Of a stretch of 40,897 nt of DNA, positions 8,593 to 15,862 are shown in pieces (the stretch's first letter is position 1; every line of letters starts with the position of its first letter). The notes beneath the pieces were generated by a model. That model searched no databases. It worked only from the letters and a program-made list of their open reading frames with translations, and was not told where the DNA came from. The position numbers were made by a program, and so were the translations under genes. The DNA comes from Pseudomonadota bacterium (lineage in GTDB: Bacteria; Pseudomonadota; Alphaproteobacteria; Micropepsales; Micropepsaceae): positions 1-40,897 of the forward strand of contig JAJZDZ010000024.1 in the NCBI GenBank assembly GCA_021851325.1. Direction: 5' to 3'.

Positions 8593-9450
8593 CTAGTTCG
8601 TGGGCGCTCTGCTCAGTCGCTCGTGCTCGGCGATAAGAAAGGAGATGTAGCTACGAATGAGGTTGCAGAATAGGCGGGCCTCATTCGGTTGCAATGCTAT
8701 CGCGGCGTTGAGATCGGCACCGTGCCGTATGCCACCGCCAGTAGGCGACGACAGATAACCATGCAGCGCCGTCGTCCAGTTCAGCACCATTTCCAGCGTC
8801 TTGCCCTTGTGCCGCCTGCGCAAGTCCTCTGCAATTTTATTGAAGTATTTTCCCTGCACGGTGCCTGTTTCCGTCGCGATCCCCTGGAATGCGGTGGATA
8901 CGGTCTCCAGCAGCCACAATATCTCTTGAACCGCAGGACGGTCGCGGCCTTCGGCCAGAAGCTCTTCGGATTCGGCGAGTGACTTCTGTATTAACTCCTG
9001 GGCCTGTTCATCGAGCGAAACGACGCGCTCGGGAAGCGCAATAGCGACCTGTGGGTTTCTGTTGATGAGGTCGGGCGGTCGTATTTCATAAGCAGCACCG
9101 TTGTCGGCAAGCACGCGATTCATCCGCCCAACGTCAGGCACTGCGAATTCCGCATGGTTGGCACGGAGTGTCTCACAGTCTTCGTAGAAGGCCTTAATAA
9201 ACAGCGGAGCATTGTCGCTCGCATTCCGCATGTACCTATCCAGGTCCGACTCCGCCCAACTTTCGCTCGAACTCCAACCTGATGCAGAGCCGGACGCATT
9301 CGTGAAATAGTTCTTGAAATGCTCCAGAACCGCTTGCCTCCTCTCGCTCTGTGACGCGATTCTACCGATCAAATCGAAGAAATCGTTGACGACGCCAGCC
9401 GGTATTTCACCGGGAGAGTCGAACCGCCATGCACCATTAAACTTCAACAT
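8593..9450 (-). CDS. Uncharacterised protein, possible HEPN/Abi-type C-terminus, last gene of AbiE operon
   Basis: This is a 285-residue protein whose family I do not recognise with certainty. The N-terminal third is acidic and aromatic and the middle is helical and Glu-rich. The C-terminal part (about 195-285) is helical, has a GKTLEMVLNW segment and a GGIRHGADLN motif, and ends in a hydrophobic helix. A helical domain with an RHG turn resembles the C-terminal 'Abi/HEPN-like' domains found in abortive-infection proteins; that is inference. I chose the ATG at 9450 (MLKFNGAW) because it lies 13 bases after the stop of the upstream nuclease frame. The frame is open a further 31 codons to 9543, but that extension would overlap the nuclease gene. 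It ends the leftward abiEi-abiEii-nuclease series, so it is probably co-transcribed with them. Confidence 0.6.
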   Translation of the reverse strand: MLKFNGAWRFDSPGEIPAGVVNDFFDLIGRIASQSERRQAVLEHFKNYFTNASGSASGWSSSESWAESDLDRYMRNASDNAPLFIKAFYEDCETLRANHAEFAVPDVGRMNRVLADNGAAYEIRPPDLINRNPQVAIALPERVVSLDEQAQELIQKSLAESEELLAEGRDRPAVQEILWLLETVSTAFQGIATETGTVQGKYFNKIAEDLRRRHKGKTLEMVLNWTTALHGYLSSPTGGGIRHGADLNAAIALQPNEARLFCNLIRSYISFLIAEHERLSRAPTN

Positions 9451-9463
9451 CGGTTGGCATCCG

Positions 9464-10332
9464 CTATTCAGGAAAAAGATCACGCACGCGGACGAACGGC
9501 GCGCCAGTTTCACCCGCCCGACGGACCTTTCCGAGCAGTACATCTGACAGGTGCAGTCCGCGATTCAGTGTTTCGAACAGGTCTAGCCCGTCCATGCAGA
9601 TAAGTCGCTTACCCCGTCCGAACGCATGCAAACCATCCTCCGTGAATCCGCTTTGGCTGATGAACAGCCCACGGGTCCAGGCCGCCTTATCCTCGACCTT
9701 GGCATTGAAGGCGCGCAAATCTGCGGCGGCAGTCTGTGCGTTCTGCCACTTGGCTTCCACAAGGTAAGGCACCTCGGCGAGCATGAAGCTTCCAGCAATC
9801 TGCTCGCCGCGCAATCTGAACGGCTCGCGGGCCTCCATGCCAAAAGCATCAAAGAGCGCCTTCAAAAGCTTCTCGAATGCGTAGCCGCGTGGCTGCGGTT
9901 CCATGGCTGACAAGGCAACCAAGTCCTTTCCGAGCTGCTCCAGCAAAGCCGGGTCCGCCTTACGCGGCTTGCGAGATGATGATGCCGGCAAGCCTCCTTC
10001 GAGCCTGCGGATCAAATCAAACAGGCGCGCTCTGCGTTGGGCACCGTTTCCTCGCGACGCGCGCGTTGTCGGACAGCTTCGCGATACTGCCACAAGGCCC
10101 TAAGCGCCTGCGAGGCCGCGGCGGCGTCCACCGTTTGAAGGTAGCACCGCAGGCGGTTCATCTTGGACGTGCCTCGCACCTGAAAGCGTGGCGCATCGAT
10201 ATCGACCTTGAGTTCTCCGGCAAAGAATTGCGAGAAAGTGCGATTGGAAAAATCCAGCACGTAGCCGCGCTGGTTCTCTCGCTCAAACAGGTCGTCTACC
10301 AGAAGCATGTCGATGGAGTTGATAGAGCTCAT
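9464..10332 (-). pseudogene. PD-(D/E)xK restriction-endonuclease-like gene, frameshifted
   Basis: Two frames together make one protein. The first starts at the ATG at 10332 (MSSINSIDMLLVDDLFE) and runs through YVLDFSNRTF and ALWQYREAVRQRARREETVPNAE. It then reads ERACLI and stops at 10012. The second frame continues the sense with RARLFDLIRRLEGG, a YAFEKLL helix and the core YLVEAKWQ, ending RVRDLFPE at 9464. Losing one base near 10028-10034 (AACGCAGAGCGCGCC) explains the break. The core is that of Mrr-like nucleases: Glu in YAFEKLL, GEQIxGSF, then E-A-K. Where I expect the catalytic Asp (GEQI-D-G) this copy has Ala (codon GCT), so even a read-through product may be inactive. The start ATG overlaps the abiEii stop (ATGA), so the gene was translationally coupled. 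A sequencing error or programmed shift is the alternative explanation. Confidence 0.75.
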
Positions 10333-11156
10333 GGCTCTTGCACTCCTTCGCATTTCCACGGATCGCCGGGAAGGAGCGGAATAAGACGTGTAGTGACAGC
10401 GCCGGCCGCAGCGGCGCTATCCCATTTGTATGCGCCGGCCAGCAAGGGGCCTATGTCGGCGTTAAATTGCGGGTCGCGGAGTTTTTCCTGGAAATTCTGC
10501 TCGAACAGCGCGCGGGTGATGTGATGCCCGCCCCTCTCCATATATTCGACAAAGGCCGCTACAATACGGGCCGGATCGACGGCCGGTTTTTCGAGGGCAA
10601 CCGCGAGGTCGAACAGGTCTCTTCCTTTCTTGCGCTGGTAAAGCGCCCGAAGTTTTGTCCCCAAAAGCTCGTCAAGCTCGTAACTGGCGATTTGGCAAGC
10701 GCCTTCGAACCAACGCGATGACACCTCAAACGGCACATGCGTGATGCCGTAAATGGAAAAGTGTTCGCGCGAATTGACCTCCACCTTCAGTCGAAGGCGG
10801 ATCGGGGGCACGTCCTCGGAATCAAATCGGTATGAGAATGTGACGCGCCCCTCTGTCTGCTTCCACTGCGGCTTTTCCAGCCACGGATCGAGAACTGAGC
10901 GCAGCGCCTCCATCATCGGGCCTGCCGGCTCGGCGTTGACCTGTACCAAGTCAATGTCTTCGGAATAGCGTGCGGCGGGTTTGAGGTGCAGCTTGTAAAG
11001 CGCCGTGCCACCTCTGAACGCCAGCGCATCCTTCAAAAGAGGATGCGAGAAGATGGCGACCAGCGCACGGCTGATAACAAGGTCCTGCTCAACCTGAAAA
11101 TCCTGAACCCACGGCGCTTGCGACCGCCATTCCGTGATGTAGTCGCGCGGAATCAT
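10329..11156 (-). CDS. abiEii: AbiEii-family toxin (nucleotidyltransferase)
   Basis: This 275-residue protein has the DNA polymerase beta-type nucleotidyltransferase signature of AbiEii/MenT toxins: FRGGTALYKL at about 47-56, then RYSEDIDLV at 63-71, whose acidic pair binds the metal. The C-terminal helical part carries KLRALYQRKKGRDLFDLAV (168-186), also diagnostic. In the type IV toxin-antitoxin system the toxin blocks growth on phage infection; related MenT enzymes add nucleotides to tRNA acceptor ends. The ATG at 11156 overlaps the TGA of the upstream antitoxin gene (ATGA), and its own TGA overlaps the start of the nuclease-like gene, so translation is coupled throughout. The key motifs are intact, so this copy looks functional. 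A diverged dead copy of its C-terminal third lies at about 13.9-14.3 kb. Confidence 0.92.
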   Translation of the reverse strand: MIPRDYITEWRSQAPWVQDFQVEQDLVISRALVAIFSHPLLKDALAFRGGTALYKLHLKPAARYSEDIDLVQVNAEPAGPMMEALRSVLDPWLEKPQWKQTEGRVTFSYRFDSEDVPPIRLRLKVEVNSREHFSIYGITHVPFEVSSRWFEGACQIASYELDELLGTKLRALYQRKKGRDLFDLAVALEKPAVDPARIVAAFVEYMERGGHHITRALFEQNFQEKLRDPQFNADIGPLLAGAYKWDSAAAAGAVTTRLIPLLPGDPWKCEGVQEP

Positions 11157-11956
11157 GATTCCACCGTCACGGCTGCGTTGACGTAGAGCTTCCAGTTTTC
11201 ATCACGCTCGGCGCCGTTCATGGGCGCAGTCGGCAGAAGAACCGCCGATTGTTTTGCGTGCTGCCGAACGTAGGCCTTGAGCGGAGCGGCCCTTTCACCT
11301 GCGCCTACATGCTCAAGCAGATAGCCGAGCCGCTGCGCCCACGGAACCGGTGCCGTTTTCGCCGCCTGTACAAGCTTCTGCGGATCGATCTTCTCAGCGA
11401 GTTCGGAAAGGATCGTGGCGACCTGATCAAGATCGCCGACGTGATGCTGGTAACCCACCAGGTCGATTGCCGTCGCCTCAGGCGTTGAAACGCGGATTGT
11501 CCCGCGCAGCGTGTTGAATTCCTGAATGGGCACTTCCGCGATGCGCTTGCGTGCCATGAACGCTACCCGCACGGCGCCGCACTGGATCGGGCGCCGGTTC
11601 TTGGCGAGCATGACTTGGAATTCCTGCGGCCTATGGTGGGCCGCGCCATGATACTGCGCGGCGGTGAGAAGGCCCGCGTAATAGACTTGACGCTGGCTCT
11701 TCATGAGCCCCGGAATGAACTGATCGGCAGGAAGGCTGCCGAGAGAACGGTATTCAGGCGGAACAATGATGTAGAAGCTGCGTACCGGAGAGGCGACCTC
11801 TCCTTGCTTCGCAAGGCGGTTGAGGGCGAGCTTTGTGGCGGCGGCGGAGACGCCGAGGGCTGCCTGAGCGTCTTTGGAGGCAAAACTGTAGCGTCCGCTG
11901 GCGGCGAGCCCCGCGATATACTCCCTAGCGTTCAGAGGGTTAGAATCTGTTTTCAC
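11153..11956 (-). CDS. abiEi: AbiEi-family antitoxin and autorepressor
   Basis: This is a 267-residue protein with an N-terminal winged-helix region (about 8-65, with ALGVSAAATKLALNRLAKQGEV as the recognition part). A middle domain follows containing FYIIVPPEYR, AAQYHGAAHHRPQEFQVM and STPEATAIDLVGY, the typical order of AbiEi antitoxins (the STPExTxLDL and YYVGLLSAAxxHG-like motifs). AbiEi both counteracts AbiEii and represses its own promoter. The start is a GTG at 11956-11954; no Shine-Dalgarno is visible, and the predicted -10 element lies only 6 bases upstream, so the mRNA may be leaderless. An imperfect inverted repeat begins at the start codon and fits an autoregulatory operator. It is the first gene of the island's leftward operon. 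Confidence 0.9.
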   Translation of the reverse strand: MKTDSNPLNAREYIAGLAASGRYSFASKDAQAALGVSAAATKLALNRLAKQGEVASPVRSFYIIVPPEYRSLGSLPADQFIPGLMKSQRQVYYAGLLTAAQYHGAAHHRPQEFQVMLAKNRRPIQCGAVRVAFMARKRIAEVPIQEFNTLRGTIRVSTPEATAIDLVGYQHHVGDLDQVATILSELAEKIDPQKLVQAAKTAPVPWAQRLGYLLEHVGAGERAAPLKAYVRQHAKQSAVLLPTAPMNGAERDENWKLYVNAAVTVES

Positions 11957-11992
11957 TTGCTGAAAGTATCATTTTTCGATCCTTTGAGCAAG
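11956..11992 (-). promoter_or_regulatory. Promoter plus operator-like inverted repeat of the AbiE operon
   Basis: The arms are CTTGCTGAAAG (11956-11966) and CTTTGAGCAAG (11982-11992), inverted with one mismatch out of 11 and 15 bases apart. Read leftward, TTGCTC (11991-11986), a 17-base spacer and TACTTT (11968-11963) form a plausible sigma-70 promoter whose two boxes lie inside the two arms. AbiEi of other bacteria is known to bind inverted repeats at its promoter. That AbiEi binds this site is inferred from position. Confidence 0.65.
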
Positions 11993-12293
11993 CAAATCAG
12001 GAGACTATGGCCAAAAGGCCAGCACGCCTCCCGGCACATGCTGCTCGGGGCGCTAGTCGCGGTAACCCGGATATTCCGGATAGTAGTTCTTCGCCTCCTT
12101 GGGCTGCGCGCGACGACTCAATTCGCCGACCATGCTTTTCGCCGCGTCAGATCACGCTCCGGCGCGAGAATTGCGCGCTGCAACCGGCTTGGCGGATTGG
12201 CGTCCCGCACTGCTGACCGTAACGATCTGGCTGCCGCCGCGGCAGGCGGTAACGGACTTGGCTGAAGACGGCACGCGGCGTGCCGCCGACGCG
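11993..12293. other. Interval between AbiE promoter and E2 gene, with a short coding remnant
   Basis: No complete gene is visible. On the minus strand a 26-codon frame (12133 to 12053) begins MVGELSRRAQPKEAK and ends in a Tyr/Pro-rich tail. It reads more like the end of a real protein than noise, and has a stop a few codons upstream, so it may be a gene fragment. I cannot name its source. Confidence 0.35.
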
Positions 12294-12977
12294 CTAGCGC
12301 AATTCTGAGCGAAGCCGGCGCAACATGCGTCGCGCTATAGGCGGTGGCACTTTTTCGTGCATCGCCATAATGTCGTCCAGGTGGCAATACCGCAGGGGCT
12401 TTCCGCTTCCACACGGACACAGCCAGTGACCTTTCGGCCAGTCCTGGGAAAGTAACCTGGGATGATAACGTAGGTTTTTTTGCTTGTTCGGTATGCCGAG
12501 AGCGTCGGCATAGGCTTCTTCAAGCCCCTTTGTTCCGTGCGGCCTTTCACCGAATGGCCACTTGCCGGTTTTCTCGAACCAAAACTGGCCGAGAAAATAC
12601 TCGTTGAGCGGCCCGTTTATATGACTTGCGAATGATTGGTCTTGGGTGGCGACGAGCCAGTTCTCCCAGACTGTTACGCAGCAATCGCCATCCGAGTTGA
12701 TGTGACGCTCTGCTTTGCGCGGAATCTGGCCACCGACTTCGAAGACCTTCGGCTCTCGACGCGGGTAGCGGTCCGAGAATTCCATTTTGATGTCGAACGC
12801 TGTGATCGGCCCTCCGGGGGCGGCAACGACGCCATTCTCAAAAGCGAGATAGCTCCCATCGATGCGGATGACATGGCGATCTACCGAGGCGCGTAACTTG
12901 GGCTGATCAAAGGCGATCGCCGTCTTCACCTCGTCCAGCGTCAACAATCCCCGCGATCTTCCTACGATTGTGCCCAA
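12294..12977 (-). CDS. E2-like ubiquitin-conjugating-type protein with SEC-C zinc motif (CBASS-associated)
   Basis: This protein of up to 227 residues has two parts. Residues 30-110 carry an E2-like fold signature: MEFSDRYPRREPKVFEVGG, then RHINSDGDCCVTVWENW, where H92 and C99/C100 match the His...Cys catalytic pattern of prokaryotic E2 proteins. Residues 185-200 are a SEC-C-type zinc motif, CPCGSGKPLRYCH (C187, C189, C198, H199). In E2-only type II CBASS loci such a protein acts on the C-terminus of the CD-NTase and controls its activity, and here the preceding gene is indeed a CD-NTase remnant overlapping it by 16 bases. The listed start is a TTG at 12977. A second TTG about 10 codons in sits behind AGGAAG and may be the real start. 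The gene looks intact although its partner is not. Confidence 0.72.
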   Translation of the reverse strand: MGTIVGRSRGLLTLDEVKTAIAFDQPKLRASVDRHVIRIDGSYLAFENGVVAAPGGPITAFDIKMEFSDRYPRREPKVFEVGGQIPRKAERHINSDGDCCVTVWENWLVATQDQSFASHINGPLNEYFLGQFWFEKTGKWPFGERPHGTKGLEEAYADALGIPNKQKNLRYHPRLLSQDWPKGHWLCPCGSGKPLRYCHLDDIMAMHEKVPPPIARRMLRRLRSELR

Positions 12978-13297
12978 GGCTTCGACTGCGCCCCCGCGCG
13001 GTTGATCTGGTCGATAGCGGCTTCAGCGCGGTGGGTGTCTCCGGGATGAGCGGCGCGGACGACAGCTGGCGCCGCCAGACCAGTCGCGGCAGCGGGAAGC
13101 AGGGCTTCAAGCGTACGATCAACGAGATCGGCGCCAAGGTGTTCACGCAGGAGCGTCGGCACTTCATCGAAGCTGCTCGCGCGCAGGTATAGCGCAAAAT
13201 CATGCCGAGCCTGCTCCAGCCACTGGTAGAAATTCTCGGGCTTCTTGGGCTCTTCAGCCCACTTATCAGCGAAATTTTCCGCCGGGTTGACCGGGTT
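12962..13297 (-). pseudogene. CD-NTase (CBASS SMODS nucleotidyltransferase), C-terminal remnant
   Basis: The frame is open from an in-frame TAA at 13300-13298 to a TAG at 12964-12962, about 111 codons without a start codon. It begins NPVNPAENFADKW and continues with ENFYQWLEQARHDF and ends SKPWAQS. The N-P-V-N-P-x-E-N-F-A-D-K-W segment followed by F-Y-x-W-L is the C-terminal region I associate with CBASS CD-NTases (cGAS/DncV-like). The catalytic N-terminal part (the GS motif and metal-binding Asp residues) is missing: upstream of the stop no frame continues the similarity, and the tRNA promoter is about 200 bases away. The following E2-like gene overlaps its end, as in type II short CBASS operons. 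The cyclic nucleotide synthase is therefore dead here, and no effector gene is present. Confidence 0.68.
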
Positions 13298-13494
13298 TTA
13301 AGTCTGGTGTGCCGAACGGGGATATCGGGAGGGACCGGGATCAGATTCTGGAGAATGCCGGTATGGCGCGGATTGGCCCCCGCGGTGGTGTCGGGGACTT
13401 GGCGCCTGTCCCGGCCAAGCGTCGCGTCCTGCCCGGACAAAGGTGCGTTCGGTTACTTAATATCCAAGAAGGGCTCGAAATTTTAAAACAGCAT

Positions 13495-13522
13495 TTGCCG
13501 GTCGCGAGGGTCATGCTAATAA
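13495..13522 (+). promoter_or_regulatory. Promoter of tRNA-Gly
   Basis: TTGCCG (13495-13500), a 16-base spacer and TAATAA (13517-13522) form a reasonable sigma-70 promoter ending 11 bases before the mature tRNA 5' end. Confidence 0.5.
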
Positions 13523-13533
13523 GCCGGTCCTGC

Positions 13534-13607
13534 GCGGGCGTAGTTCAATGGTAGAACGGCAGCTTCCCAAGCTGCATACGAGGGTTCGATTCCCTTCGCC
13601 CGCTCCA
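13534..13607 (+). tRNA. tRNA-Gly (anticodon CCC)
   Basis: The acceptor stem GCGGGCG (13534-13540) pairs exactly with CGCCCGC (13597-13603), followed by discriminator T and an encoded CCA (13605-13607). The anticodon arm is GCAGC-TTCCCAA-GCTGC, giving anticodon CCC for GGG codons. The T arm contains GGGTTCGATTCCC. All stems pair, so the gene looks functional. It is the only chromosomal-type RNA gene in the window and lies in the middle of defence-gene remnants, so it probably serves as an integration site. Confidence 0.95.
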
Positions 13608-13856
13608 TTCCTTAGGGCTTTGGTAAAGTCCAGTAATATATTGATATTTTCCTATATTTCTGCCTGCGTAGGTATTGTGTAGAAGCATTTTGGGATTCGA
13701 TGCCGTCCCGGCCGTACGGTTCGATTTTTCGGCCGTGAAACCCGCGCTGCTGTCCGTTTCATGAAGATGTCCACCGCTGACGCCTGTACCTGACGCCATC
13801 TAACGGCGTCGGCCCGCGTCGGCCTCCCCCGGGGCCGAACCAATATTTCGTTGCTC
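13608..13856. other. Interval 3' of tRNA-Gly, possible regulator fragment
   Basis: The first 70 bases are AT-rich and lie directly 3' of the tRNA. On the minus strand around 13760-13850, one frame reads RPRGRPTRADAVRWRQVQAS, which resembles the N-terminal start of a TetR-type regulator, but it continues for only a few residues before losing sense. This is at best a gene fragment. No copy of the tRNA 3' end was found elsewhere in the window. Confidence 0.3.
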
Positions 13857-14282
13857 GTTCTCTCGCTCAAACAGGTCGCCTACCAGAACCATGTCGGCGG
13901 AGTTGACGGAACTCATGGCTCTTGTACTCCTTCGCCTTTCCACGGATCGCCGGGAAGGAGCGGAATAACACGTATAGTGACAGCGTCGGCCGCAGCGGCG
14001 CTCTCCCATCTATATGCGCTGGCGAGCACGGGGCCTATGTCGGCGTTGAATTACCGATCGCGGAGTTTTTCCTAGAAATTCTGCTCGAACAGCGCGCGGG
14101 TGATGTGATGCCCGCACCTCTCCATATATTCGGCAAAGGCCGCCACAATACGTGCCGGATCGACGTCCGGTTTTCCGAGGGCAACCGCGAGGTCAAACAG
14201 GTCCCTTCCTTTCTTGCGCAGGTAGAGCGCGCGAAGCTTGGTGCCCAACAGCTCGCCAAGCTCGTAACTGCCGATGTCGCAA
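13857..14282 (-). pseudogene. Decayed second copy of the abiEii 3' end and nuclease start
   Basis: This stretch aligns colinearly with 10273-10698 at most positions, including long identical runs such as CTCGAACAGCGCGCGGGTGATG. It encodes the abiEii C-terminal third (KLRALYLRKKGRDLFDLAVAL onwards, to EGVQEP) and, after the same ATGA overlap, the first codons of the nuclease-like protein (MSSVNSADMVLVGDLFE). Two in-frame stops, TAG and TAA, replace Gln codons in the segment equivalent to ALFEQNFQEKLRDPQFN, and both ends break off abruptly, so it is dead. The sequence differences show it is not a recent duplication; it derives from a related but separate AbiE module. Confidence 0.88.
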
Positions 14283-14945
14283 TCTCCCTCAATTCACCGG
14301 GACGACACAGAGAATGGACGCACGTAATACCTCCGACAAAGGCCCGGAACGGTGCCGGATTATACCGGATTACGAGGCCTTCCTGCATGACCATGGCGAA
14401 CAAAGGACTTCAGCGGAGATGACGGCCATGCAGAGCATAGATGATCAGCACGTCGCCAACTCTGCCTTGAAGATGAATCAGGATGCGGGCGACTTCGTCG
14501 GCCAATCGTAGCGGTCGGTCATCGGATCATTTTAGGATTAGGATTCTGAATATTTGTCTCTTGCGCCTGCCAGTCCTCGACGAGATGTTTGCCTCGGTCG
14601 CAATCGCTGCTGTAGTGCGCTTTCTCTAGTAGAAAATCCGTCGTCCAGCCGGTGATAGTCGTCCCTGAATTGCGTGATCGCGCTCCTACGCAGCGGCTGG
14701 TTTTTCAGCGCGTCCTCCAGCTTCGTCTTGGAAGCCTGAGCCTCGGCGTACTGACGCTGCGCAAGGCTATGCATCAGCTTTTCGTATTCGGATCGAGGGT
14801 TCTGATTTTCCGCTATGCCATAAGGTGGATAACCTTCTGCGCGTAAGCCGAGCGCGTGCCTGCTGACTTCCTATATCTGTCTAGAAAGCCTTTAGTTGGA
14901 GCCACCGCGAGGGGGGCTATAGGGCCATTTCAATCGCGCAGCGTT
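14283..14945. other. Mosaic of gene fragments right of the dead AbiE copy
   Basis: No intact gene is visible. Two minus-strand segments read like protein remnants. One is 14410-14526, containing LRLADEVARILIHLQGRVGD and ending in TGA. The other is 14538-14870, an open frame of about 110 codons containing EGYPPYGIAENQNP and then a charged helical stretch (YEKLMHSLAQRQYAEAQAS). Neither has a credible ribosome site and I cannot assign a family to either. With the dead AbiE copy they look like debris from earlier insertions at the tRNA. Confidence 0.4.
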
Positions 14946-15521
14946 TCAATGAAGCCAGCCCGCCGTGCTGGCCAGGGCCCATAGACCCAGACCGAGGTAG
15001 AGCGCAGCGGCTCCCCAGCGCAGAACCCTCATTGGAATAATCCTCGTGGCTCCGTGTCCAAACAGCACCGCTGGAATATTGGCCAGCATCATGCCCGAGG
15101 TGGTACCAGCTACGACGACGGCAATATTGTGGAAGTGTGCGGCCAGTGCCGCAGTTGCTAGCTGTGTTTTGTCTCCCATCTCAACCAGGAAAAAGGTGGT
15201 TGCAGTGGTGAGAAATACGCCAGAGTGCATGCGACCTGTTTCATCATCCCTGCTTTTGTCCGGAATGAGCGCCCATATTGCCATGGCAATGAATGAGAGT
15301 GCGACCGCATATTTGAACCAGGTGGCCGATAATAGATCTGCCAGATAGAAGCCGACGAAGGCTGCCAGCAGATGATTTGCGACGGTAGCGACGAGGATGC
15401 CAAGCAGTATCGGTATGGGCGCGCGAAAGCGACTCGCCAGCAATATTGCCAGCAACTGTGTCCGGTCGCCCATTTCCGCGAGCGCAACCAGCAAGGTCGA
15501 TACAGAGTAGATAGTGAGCAC
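14946..15521 (-). CDS. mneA: Manganese exporter of the GDT1/UPF0016 family
   Basis: This 191-residue inner-membrane protein has about six transmembrane helices and the two hallmark motifs E-x-G-D-(K/R)-T-Q: EMGDRTQ at 16-22 and EMGDKTQ at 114-120, the cation-binding sites of the UPF0016/GDT1 (TMEM165) family. Bacterial members such as MneA export Mn2+ to prevent toxicity. The start is a GTG at 15521-15519 with AAGGAG seven bases upstream. The 5' leader contains a yybP-ykoY type manganese riboswitch, which supports both the function and control by Mn2+. It is monocistronic as far as I can see; the gene-poor island remnant lies downstream. The symbol mneA is given by family and riboswitch, not by close identity to a studied gene. 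Confidence 0.88.
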   Translation of the reverse strand: MLTIYSVSTLLVALAEMGDRTQLLAILLASRFRAPIPILLGILVATVANHLLAAFVGFYLADLLSATWFKYAVALSFIAMAIWALIPDKSRDDETGRMHSGVFLTTATTFFLVEMGDKTQLATAALAAHFHNIAVVVAGTTSGMMLANIPAVLFGHGATRIIPMRVLRWGAAALYLGLGLWALASTAGWLH

Positions 15522-15570
15522 CTAAGGTCTCCTTGGCTGACGATGACAGGCAACGGTGCTCACATCCCGC

Positions 15571-15704
15571 CAGCCTTGGGGGTGCGCACCGTTGGTCTCG
15601 CCAATCGGACCTGTTGATCCGCCACGCGCGCCACGGCTCTAAGGCCAAGCATGTTGACGCGATGTCCGCTCAAAAGGCGGACGGCTACTCCCCAAGGGGT
15701 TTCG
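15571..15704 (-). promoter_or_regulatory. yybP-ykoY manganese riboswitch
   Basis: Read leftward, the leader begins CCTTGGGGAGTAGCC (from about 15698) and ends with GGCGAGACC (15603-15595) followed by a CCCCAAGG that pairs with the opening CCTTGGGG to close helix P1 (3' arm at about 15574-15583). GGGGAGUAGC and GGCGAGACC are the conserved L1 and L3 elements that bind Mn2+ in this class, and the ACATGC joint between them is also present. It sits about 50 bases before the GTG of a GDT1-type exporter, the usual target. Mn2+ binding should turn expression on. Confidence 0.9.
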
Positions 15705-15862
15705 ACTTATAACGAGGAACAGGAATCAGGGTCAATTGCGGGGCAGACCTTGTCCCGCCTGTCAGATCGCGAATGAAACCCTGGCAGGCATGTGGACGCT
15801 GCGCCCGCCGGGGTTCGCCCTGGCTCCGGCGCCCTGACAGAACGCGAAAGAAATTTAGGCCG

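Noticed and set aside
8200..8600. Phage integrase remnant at the island border
   Set aside because: I searched both strands for tyrosine- or serine-recombinase motifs (R..HxxR..Y or the serine equivalents) and found none in any frame.
12907..13440. 177-codon minus-strand frame covering the CD-NTase remnant
   Set aside because: It is in a different phase; the adjacent frame gives the recognisable CD-NTase sequence, so this one is a shadow.
13300..13533. CRISPR or tandem repeat array near the tRNA
   Set aside because: No repeated unit with regular spacing is present; the sequence is unique.
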